From an uncultured Fastidiosipila sp. (lineage in GTDB: Bacteria > Bacillota > Clostridia > Saccharofermentanales > Fastidiosipilaceae), in NCBI GenBank assembly GCA_938014865.1, contig CALLQJ010000050.1:1-5453 (forward strand): DNA of 5,453 nt, written 5' to 3'. Each line of letters opens with the position of its first letter. Position 1 is the first letter of the stretch. A program made the position numbers and the translations under genes. Of the stretch, positions 1 through 5,172 are shown one piece after another. The notes under the pieces were generated by a model, which was not told the DNA's origin, did no database searches, and saw nothing but the letters and a program-made list of their open reading frames with translations.

Positions 1-1425
1 AAAAATCAGCGTAAAACGCAGCACCCCGTCATTAATCATGCGGCAGTCCGTTTCGCTGCTGAAGGCCGTCTGCAGTTCCTGGTATATCACGATGTTTTCA
101 CCGGAGCCGCCGGAGCCGGTTTCGGAAAAATTCAGCACCGCCACAGTATGGCGGCCGCTTTCGATGGCCTGAAACAAAGCACTGTCCCGGTACTGCGGCA
201 GGACATAGCCTTCGAGCAGGTTCGCGTAAAAGTCCCGGTCCCGGTAAAGCGCCTGTTCTTTCTGCAGGGCATCGAGATCGTCTGTGATCCTCCGGTAGTT
301 TTCCAGGCGCCGGGTAATCAGTTCGAGCTCATCAAGGCGGCCGGACTTGGCGCTGTCCTCTTCTTTCTCGGCTCTTTCTTCCGTCTCGCTGCCGGCCTCG
401 TCTTCGGCCGCCTCATCCTGCAGCGGCCCCAGCGCCATTTCGATCGGCTTATAAAGCTGCCGGCTGATGGTCCGGCTTAAAAAGACGGCCAAGAGGATAA
501 GCAGCGGAATAAAAGCCATGAATAATAGAACCAGGTACGGGGCAATCTTCGGCATCTCGCCCGGATAAATCACCATGCTCAGGGAGGTATCCGGCAAACT
601 GTAGATGACCATCGGCGTCCGCTCCGGCCCCTCGCGTATCAGCGGTTCCTGACTGCTCAAAAGCATATCGAGTTCTGAAGCGTCCAATTCCGAAAAAAGC
701 TCGGAGGTCTTTTCCCATAAACCGGAGGCATTCTGCATCGCCAGCACCGTGCCGTCCTGTTCCAGCAGAATAAAGGGCAGATCATGGTGGTATTCCAGAA
801 AAAAGCCCGGCCTCAGACGGGAAAAGAAAAAGAGATCATAGCCGGGGGTGCTCCGCCGGTAACAGCGCAGCAGCTCCCGGAAGCTGCCGTCCGCATTGCT
901 GAGGGCGGTCTGGTAGAAATTCTGATTCGGATCGTCGATAAAAGCCGCAAACTCCGCCTTTTGCTTCCGGTCCAGGCGCAGTTCATGCCGGAGAAACTCT
1001 TCCTTGCTCATGGTCCCGTCGGATCCGACGACGCGGGATTCGGGATAGGAGCTGCTCATCTGAAGGGCAGAAGGGCCGGCGGAGAAAAAGGTCGTGTTTT
1101 GATATAACTTGCGAAAAGCCCGGATCGTCGAGTAGGCATAGGGGGCCTCGGTTTCGGCAAAGGTCAATATGTCCGCATCGGCGGTCAAGGCTTCGATTTC
1201 CGTATTGATCATCCGGATGCGGGTCCGGAAGCCGTTTCGCTCATACCAGGCCATGCGCTGCTGCTGCGCTTCCCAATTGCTGCGGTTCTTCTGCAGGACA
1301 TAGGAGGCCGAGAAGAAAAGCAGAATAAAGGCAGCGGCAAAGAGCAGGGCTAAAATAACGCCCTGCATCAGAAGCTGGTATTTGCCGCGGCCGCGGCGTT
1401 TAGGACTTTTTTCTGTTTTGGACAT
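1..1425 (-). CDS. Membrane-anchored sensor-regulator, probably AraC family (C-terminus outside window)
   Basis: The frame is open for 475 codons from ATG 1425 to the window edge, so the C-terminus is missing. What is seen: a basic N-terminus, a membrane segment at about residues 18-40, an extracytoplasmic region at about 41-292, a second membrane segment at about 295-317, then SRTISRQLYKPIEMAL, which resembles the HAMP-like exit of such sensors. A very acidic insert follows (about 336-360), then a probable coiled coil (about 363-395, containing DELELITRRLEN) and the start of a cytoplasmic domain (FYANLLEGY, then HTVAVLNFSE). Known of the family: this TM-sensor-TM-linker-'LL.G' order is typical of large AraC-type regulators next to LplB/YtcP sugar importers, which end in a paired helix-turn-helix. 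That DNA-binding end is not visible, so a YesM-like histidine kinase remains possible. The start overlaps the sulfatase end by 26 bases, with GGTGG about 6 bases upstream. An in-frame GTG five codons earlier is an alternative start. Inferred role: sensing the sugar and controlling both divergent units. Confidence 0.8.
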   Translation of the reverse strand, partial: MSKTEKSPKRRGRGKYQLLMQGVILALLFAAAFILLFFSASYVLQKNRSNWEAQQQRMAWYERNGFRTRIRMINTEIEALTADADILTFAETEAPYAYSTIRAFRKLYQNTTFFSAGPSALQMSSSYPESRVVGSDGTMSKEEFLRHELRLDRKQKAEFAAFIDDPNQNFYQTALSNADGSFRELLRCYRRSTPGYDLFFFSRLRPGFFLEYHHDLPFILLEQDGTVLAMQNASGLWEKTSELFSELDASELDMLLSSQEPLIREGPERTPMVIYSLPDTSLSMVIYPGEMPKIAPYLVLLFMAFIPLLILLAVFLSRTISRQLYKPIEMALGPLQDEAAEDEAGSETEERAEKEEDSAKSGRLDELELITRRLENYRRITDDLDALQKEQALYRDRDFYANLLEGYVLPQYRDSALFQAIESGRHTVAVLNFSETGSGGSGENIVIYQELQTAFSSETDCRMINDGVLRFTLIF

Positions 1426-2854
1426 GAATTTCCACCGCACTCAAGCCTTCGTGATGGCAGTAGCCCGGCTGATGCTGCCGGTACGCCTTGCGATCGTAGT
1501 CGGGATCCTCCGTGAAAAAGGGATCCCCGCTCTTCTCGCAATGCGCCTTAAGGGCCCGGCGGGCATAAGCGATGAGCCTTTGATAGTCCGGATCGTTTAT
1601 AAGCGTGTGTTTTTCGCCCGGGTCTTCTTTCAGATCGTAAAATTCTTCACAGAGCCCTACTGCATCACTTTCCGCTTCAAGGTAATCCCGGTAGGCAATG
1701 TATTTATAATCGGCAAAGCGATACATTCTGCCCGGAACGGTATAGCCGGAAAACTCATCTTCCCAGCACGAGACAATATAAGCATCGGGGCTGCCGGCGG
1801 AGGACGGATCCGTCAGGCTCGGGTAGAGGTTAAAGCCGCGGTCTTCCGCGTCCTGTTCCAGTCCGGCTGCGGCCAGCAGGGTCGGCTTTAAATCCAGAAG
1901 CGAGGCAAGACCTTTGAGCGTGCGGCCGGCGGGGATATCCGGTCCTTTAAAAATAAAAGGCACCCGGACGGTTTCTTCGTAAAAATTCCCGTATTTCGTG
2001 ACCAGGCCGTGCGCGGCCATACCCTCACCGTGATCTGCGGCAAAGACAACTAAGGTATTGTCTTCCAGTCCGTTCTCCCTGAGGCTCCGGAGAATTTCCC
2101 CGATCTGCCGGTCTACACGGGAGAGGTAATGATGGTAAGCATAAAGATAATGCCGGTAGTCGTCTTCGCTCCAATGCGAGGCCTGACGCAGGCGGCGGTG
2201 TGCACAGCAGAGATATTGAATAAATCCGGGGCGCTCCGCCATGTCCTCCGTACGGAAATTATCGGGAAGCTCCGGAAGTTCCGGGTCTCCCTGAAAGTCC
2301 CGGCAGCCGTCGGTATTTTCGCCGACATAAAAACAGATATTATGAGGATTCTGCAGGTCCGCGGTCAGGAAAAAAGGCCCCTCTTTTGCTTCAGCGGAGC
2401 CTAACTTAGCGCAGACTTTTTCCGTTGTATCGATATCCAAAAATGTTTCATACGCCAGATTGATGGCCGGATCCTCCCTCGGGATGACCCGTTCTTCGGA
2501 CGGGAAACGTTCAAAGCCTCGAAGGGCACCGTAATCATGTTCCTTGCCGAAATGCCAGGTCTGATAGTCCGCTTCGGAAAAACGTTCGCCCAAGGTCTTG
2601 ATCTCCGAAGACAGGGCGGGAAACCCTAAGTCCCGAAGGTTAGAGGTCACGCCGGTTTCATGCGGGTAGCGTGAGCTCCAGAAAGAGGCACGTGATGGCT
2701 GGCACAAAGGCGTCGTGCAGTAAGCATTCTCAAGCCTCGTGCCTTCCCGGGCCAGCTCGTTGATAAATGTCGTCTTATCACAGCGGCTGCCGTAGCACCT
2801 GAGGGCAAGTGCGGATAATTGATCACAGATAATAAGCAGAATATTTTGCTGCAT
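1400..2854 (-). CDS. Cytosolic type I (formylglycine-dependent) sulfatase, Cys-type
   Basis: The product has 484 residues and hydrolyses a sulfate ester, using a formylglycine made from the motif cysteine. Seen: the N-terminal strand NILLIICDQ with metal-ligand Asp11; the signature LCQPSRASFWSSRYPHETG with catalytic Cys51 and Arg55 (C-x-P-S-R); LQNPHN with His171; FAADHGEGMAAHGL with probable metal ligands Asp274 and His275; and K287 in a TKYGNFYEETVRVP block. The key residues appear intact, so it is probably active. Cys-type enzymes in anaerobes are matured by the radical SAM enzyme anSME, which is not in this window. There is no signal peptide, so the substrate must be cytosolic. This fits desulfation of a sugar brought in by the divergent importer. 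DQLSALALRCYG and the signature block recall choline sulfatases and related carbohydrate sulfatases, but the substrate cannot be named. The start is set by AAGGAGGA at 2861-2868, six bases upstream. The frame is open for 24 further codons upstream, but that start has no such site. Confidence 0.95.
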   Translation of the reverse strand: MQQNILLIICDQLSALALRCYGSRCDKTTFINELAREGTRLENAYCTTPLCQPSRASFWSSRYPHETGVTSNLRDLGFPALSSEIKTLGERFSEADYQTWHFGKEHDYGALRGFERFPSEERVIPREDPAINLAYETFLDIDTTEKVCAKLGSAEAKEGPFFLTADLQNPHNICFYVGENTDGCRDFQGDPELPELPDNFRTEDMAERPGFIQYLCCAHRRLRQASHWSEDDYRHYLYAYHHYLSRVDRQIGEILRSLRENGLEDNTLVVFAADHGEGMAAHGLVTKYGNFYEETVRVPFIFKGPDIPAGRTLKGLASLLDLKPTLLAAAGLEQDAEDRGFNLYPSLTDPSSAGSPDAYIVSCWEDEFSGYTVPGRMYRFADYKYIAYRDYLEAESDAVGLCEEFYDLKEDPGEKHTLINDPDYQRLIAYARRALKAHCEKSGDPFFTEDPDYDRKAYRQHQPGYCHHEGLSAVEIHVQNRKKS

Positions 2855-2860
2855 GCGGCA

Positions 2861-2868
2861 TCCTCCTT
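2861..2868 (-). promoter_or_regulatory. Ribosome binding site of the sulfatase gene
   Basis: On the minus strand this reads AAGGAGGA, a near-perfect Shine-Dalgarno sequence six bases before ATG 2854. It fixes the start at MQQNILL rather than at the longer open frame beginning MFCTNRAF at 2926. That longer frame would translate through this site and through the promoter -10 box. Confidence 0.9.
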
Positions 2869-2887
2869 CGAAAAAATCCCTGCTGTC

Positions 2888-2893
2888 ATTATA
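2888..2893 (-). promoter_or_regulatory. -10 box of the sulfatase/regulator promoter
   Basis: The minus strand reads TATAAT exactly, placing the transcript start near 2880 and giving a leader of roughly 25 bases that carries the ribosome binding site. No good -35 hexamer sits 16-18 bases upstream: the bases there read CTAATC or similar, and TTGCAC is 22 bases away. A consensus -10 with a poor -35 is what an activator-dependent promoter often looks like. This is a visual call only. Confidence 0.6.
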
Positions 2894-2916
2894 CACAATA
2901 ATAAAAGCCCGATTAG

Positions 2917-2959
2917 TGCAAAACATCCAAGTATGCCATTTAAATTATGCAAAATGCCC
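2917..2959 (-). promoter_or_regulatory. Pair of GG-N3-TTTTGCA boxes upstream of the sulfatase promoter
   Basis: On the minus strand TTTTGCA occurs at 2923-2917 and again at 2954-2948, 31 bases apart (about three helical turns). Each is preceded by GG and three other bases, and followed within a base or so by TAAT. The nearer copy abuts the expected -35 region of the leftward promoter. This could be a two-site operator for the locus regulator, but the region is AT-rich and chance similarity is possible. Confidence 0.3.
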
Positions 2960-3000
2960 TAAAAATAAAAAAACCGCACATTAAAAAAGAACGGAATGTA

Positions 3001-3023
3001 TACAAGCCGTTTACAAACCGTTA
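3001..3023 (+). promoter_or_regulatory. Tandem 11-bp direct repeat, candidate AraC-type operator
   Basis: ACAAGCCGTTT (3002-3012) is followed with no gap by ACAAACCGTTA (3013-3023). Nine of 11 positions match, and each copy is preceded by T. One copy per helical turn on one face of the DNA suits a regulator with two helix-turn-helix motifs reading successive major grooves. An inverted core, AACGG, lies at 2990-2994. Weak promoter elements for the rightward operon overlap the repeat: TATACA at 2999-3004, then 17 bases, then TATTCT at 3022-3027. A match this poor would be expected to need an activator. No binding evidence exists here. Confidence 0.45.
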
Positions 3024-3043
3024 TTCTAAATTTAACTCAACGG

Positions 3044-3089
3044 GAGCAAGAGGGCTTTTTTCTCTTTGCTCAGATCAGGTCGCAAGACC
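3044..3089 (+). other. Two hairpins in the leader of the permease operon
   Basis: The first hairpin pairs GAGCAA (3044-3049) and GAG (3050-3052) with CTC (3062-3064) and TTGCTC (3066-3071), with one bulged T and a loop of mostly T. The second pairs GGTC (3078-3081) with GACC (3086-3089) around GCAA, a GNRA tetraloop, and ends five bases before the ribosome binding site of the first permease. There is no T run after either stem, so neither is an intrinsic terminator. They may stabilise the transcript or tune translation. The structure was predicted by eye. Confidence 0.35.
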
Positions 3090-3093
3090 ACGG

Positions 3094-3100
3094 AAAGGTG
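3094..3100 (+). promoter_or_regulatory. Ribosome binding site of the first permease gene
   Basis: AAAGGTG lies six bases before ATG 3107 and supports that start. The frame is also open from ATG 2996, but the 37 extra residues would be encoded by the candidate operator and leader hairpins. They do not resemble a permease N-terminus. Confidence 0.65.
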
Positions 3101-3106
3101 AAAAAG

Positions 3107-4054
3107 ATGAAAGGCAAAAATGAAGTTTCTCTTGCCCGCAACTCACGCAGTAAACGGTTCAAGAAAACGTTTCAAAGAGATATTCAGCTGTATCTGCTCT
3201 GCGTGCCGGCACTGATCTTTGTATTCATATTTAATTACGGGCCCATGTACGGTGTACAAATCGCCTTCAGGGACTTCTCAGCCGGGAAAGGAATCTGGGG
3301 CAGCCCCTGGGTAGGCCTGGCGCATTTCAGACGTTTCTTCAACTCACCGCAGTTTAAGACCGTTCTGAAAAATACGCTCGGCATCAGTTTTTATTCCTTG
3401 CTGGCAGGTTTTCCTTTTCCGATTATCATCGCACTGCTTTTGAATCAGACGCAGAACATGCGTTTCAAGAAAACCGTGCAGACGGTCATTTACGCACCGC
3501 ACTTTATATCGGTCGTTGTCTTGTGTTCGATGATTACGCTTTTCCTTTCACCGAATACCGGTATTGTCAACAATATGCTGGCGAAGCTCGGTTTCGAGAA
3601 AGTCTTCTTTATGGCCAAGCCGGAACTGTTTTACGACATCTTCGTCTGGTCCGGCATCTGGCAGAACACGGGCTGGAATACGGTCATTTACATTGCCGCA
3701 CTTTCCGCGATTAATCCGGAACTTTATGAGGCGGCGAAAATTGACGGCGCAACGCGTTTTCAGACCATTATTAATATCGACCTGCCTTCGATTCTGCCGA
3801 CCATCGTAATTCTTTTCATCATGCGGACCGGCCGTTTCATGGACGTCGGCTTCCAGAAAGCCTTCCTCCTGCAGAATCCTTTGAATATTACGGCGTCTGA
3901 GATTATTTCCACCTATGTATATAAGGTAGGTTTAATTGATGCGCAGTTCAGCTACTCAACCGCAATCGGATTATTTAATACGGTCGTCAATATCATCTTG
4001 ATTCTGACCGTGAACGGAATCAGCCGCAGACTCAGCGAAACGAGTCTCTGGTAA
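3107..4054 (+). CDS. ABC sugar importer permease, LplB/YteP-like
   Basis: This 315-residue membrane protein forms one half of the channel of a CUT1-type carbohydrate importer. Seen: a basic cytoplasmic N-terminus (SRSKRFKKTFQRD), then hydrophobic segments at about 27-45, 92-113, 126-148, 178-203, 229-241 and 283-305, giving six membrane spans. FNYGPMYGVQIAFRDF after the first span is a hallmark of the LplB/YteP group. The cytoplasmic EAA loop, which docks the ATPase, begins at YEAAKIDGATRFQT (207-220) and continues NIDLPSILPTI (223-233). The length is normal for the family. The next permease starts 17 bases after the stop, so the two are co-transcribed and should form a heterodimer. No ATPase gene is nearby, as is usual for this group, which shares an MsmX-type ATPase. 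The substrate cannot be read from the sequence. The family handles oligosaccharides, and the neighbouring sulfatase hints at a sulfated one. Confidence 0.95.
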   Translation: MKGKNEVSLARNSRSKRFKKTFQRDIQLYLLCVPALIFVFIFNYGPMYGVQIAFRDFSAGKGIWGSPWVGLAHFRRFFNSPQFKTVLKNTLGISFYSLLAGFPFPIIIALLLNQTQNMRFKKTVQTVIYAPHFISVVVLCSMITLFLSPNTGIVNNMLAKLGFEKVFFMAKPELFYDIFVWSGIWQNTGWNTVIYIAALSAINPELYEAAKIDGATRFQTIINIDLPSILPTIVILFIMRTGRFMDVGFQKAFLLQNPLNITASEIISTYVYKVGLIDAQFSYSTAIGLFNTVVNIILILTVNGISRRLSETSLW

Positions 4055-4071
4055 GGAAGGAGGAAAAGAAG

Positions 4072-4986
4072 ATGGCTAAAGCTAAAGTTGAAGAAGGCAA
4101 AAAAATCAAAAAGAGCCATGAAGATAAAATCTTTGACACGGTCACCTATATCCTGCTCGGATTCTTCATGCTGATTGTTCTATACCCCCTGTACTTCATC
4201 GTCATCGCATCCTTCTCGGATCCTTACGCGGTGCTTACCGGGAAAACGGCCCTCCTGCCGAAAGGCCTTAATGTAAAATCCTATGTCCGGATTTTTCAGG
4301 AAGATACCATCTGGAGAGGTTATTTAAACTCTATTCTGTATACGACAACGGGGACGCTTTTAAACGTCACCTTGACCATGATGATTGCCTATCCGCTTTC
4401 GAGAAAGTATTTCTCGGGACGCAAAACGATTATGACCATCCTGCTGATTACCATGTATTTCAGCGGCGGTCTGATCCCGACCTATATTCTGGTCAATAAG
4501 CTCAACCTCAGAGACACCTTCTGGGTCATGATCGTCCTCGGTGCGATCAGCGTTTACAACGTCATCGTCGCCCGGACCTTTTTGGAAAGCAATATCAGCT
4601 CAGAACTTGAAGAAGCCGCTCAGATCGACGGATGTTCCCAGTTCCGCTTTTTCGGCTACATGGTCGTGCCGCTGTCCAAGGCGATTATCGCCGTACTGGT
4701 TTTATACTATGCAGTCGGACACTGGAACGATTACATGCGCGGTTTGATTTACCTGGATAAGCCGGAAAAGTATCCTTTGCAGATGGTCATCCGCTCGATT
4801 TTGATTCAGACGCAGATGATCGAGAAAGACACGATTGATATTGAAGAGCTCAATGCGCAGATGAAGCTGGCCGAAGCGATGAAGTACGGCGTCATGATCG
4901 TTTCCAGCGTGCCGGTGCTGCTGCTTTACCCCTTCATCCAGAAATACTTTATCAAGGGTGTCATGATCGGTTCCGTGAAAGGCTGA
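4072..4986 (+). CDS. ABC sugar importer permease, YtcP/LplC-like
   Basis: This 304-residue protein is the second half of the importer channel. Seen: a lysine-rich cytoplasmic N-terminus, then membrane segments at about 25-47, 88-109, 119-141, 149-168, 204-222 and 274-294. LYPLYFIVIASFSDP near residues 37-51 and GGLIPTYILVNKLNLRDTFW at about 132-151 are typical of the YtcP/LplC group. The EAA loop begins LEEAAQIDGCSQFRFFGYMV (179-198) and ends VPLSKA. The C-terminus FIKGVMIGSVKG is the usual conserved end of this group, so the gene is complete. AAGGAGG at 4057-4063, eight bases before ATG, supports the start. It follows the first permease by 17 bases. The binding-protein gene comes after a 186-base structured gap rather than immediately, which may allow separate control of its level. 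Confidence 0.95.
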   Translation: MAKAKVEEGKKIKKSHEDKIFDTVTYILLGFFMLIVLYPLYFIVIASFSDPYAVLTGKTALLPKGLNVKSYVRIFQEDTIWRGYLNSILYTTTGTLLNVTLTMMIAYPLSRKYFSGRKTIMTILLITMYFSGGLIPTYILVNKLNLRDTFWVMIVLGAISVYNVIVARTFLESNISSELEEAAQIDGCSQFRFFGYMVVPLSKAIIAVLVLYYAVGHWNDYMRGLIYLDKPEKYPLQMVIRSILIQTQMIEKDTIDIEELNAQMKLAEAMKYGVMIVSSVPVLLLYPFIQKYFIKGVMIGSVKG

Positions 4987-5009
4987 TCCGAAAAAGGGTG
5001 CCGGAATCG

Positions 5010-5060
5010 CCTGCCGGAGTGTTTAGAAGCAAAAGCTTCTGTAAACAGCAAAGCGGCAGG
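5010..5060 (+). other. Intercistronic RNA structure between permease and binding-protein genes
   Basis: CCTGCCG (5010-5016) can pair with CGGCAGG (5054-5060). These arms enclose a hairpin of GTTTAGAAGC (5021-5030) with GCTTCTGTAAAC (5035-5046), an AAAA loop and a two-base bulge. No T run follows, so it is unlikely to be an intrinsic terminator. In importer operons such elements can mark RNA cleavage sites or protect one part of the message, allowing the binding protein to be made in excess of the permeases. That role is inference. The next 60 bases are purine-rich and otherwise featureless. Confidence 0.4.
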
Positions 5061-5121
5061 AGCGGCAGAAGAAAAGAACAAAGAAAAAGCAATAAGATCA
5101 TAATAAAGAGAAGAAAAGATT

Positions 5122-5147
5122 TTGACAGTCGTCAATGGGGCGATTGA
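5122..5147 (+). promoter_or_regulatory. TTGAC inverted repeat and perfect -35-like hexamer before the binding-protein gene
   Basis: TTGACA (5122-5127) matches the -35 consensus exactly, but the bases 17 further on read TGAGAA and make a poor -10. The same bases form an inverted repeat, TTGAC-AGTC-GTCAA (5122-5135). An overlapping second one, TCAAT-GGGGCG-ATTGA (5132-5147), cannot form at the same time. It could be a weak internal promoter, an operator or a small RNA switch near the ribosome binding site at 5158-5165. None of these is established. Confidence 0.25.
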
Positions 5148-5172
5148 GAAAAATAATAGAAGGAGTATTAGT

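Noticed and set aside
449..718. 89-codon minus-strand open frame inside the regulator
   Set aside because: It is a shifted-frame shadow of the 475-codon open frame, which carries membrane segments and a continuous sensible protein.
1382..1891. 169-codon plus-strand open frame opposite the sulfatase end
   Set aside because: It is antisense to well-conserved sulfatase and regulator sequence, has no ribosome binding site and shows no recognisable domain.
2855..2926. Longer N-terminus for the sulfatase, from ATG 2926
   Set aside because: It would translate through the -10 box and the strong Shine-Dalgarno sequence. The sulfatase fold begins at MQQNILLIICDQ.
3002..3015. CcpA-type cre site in the divergent region
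   Set aside because: The right half (CGTTTACA) fits the consensus but the left half (ACAAGC) does not. The tandem direct repeat explains these bases better.
2996..3106. Longer N-terminus for the first permease, from ATG 2996
   Set aside because: It has no good ribosome binding site, would cover the candidate operator and leader hairpins, and gives residues unlike permease N-termini. ATG 3107 has AAAGGTG at the right distance.
5021..5046. Intrinsic terminator after the second permease
   Set aside because: The hairpin is not followed by a T run, and the downstream lipoprotein gene belongs functionally to the same operon.
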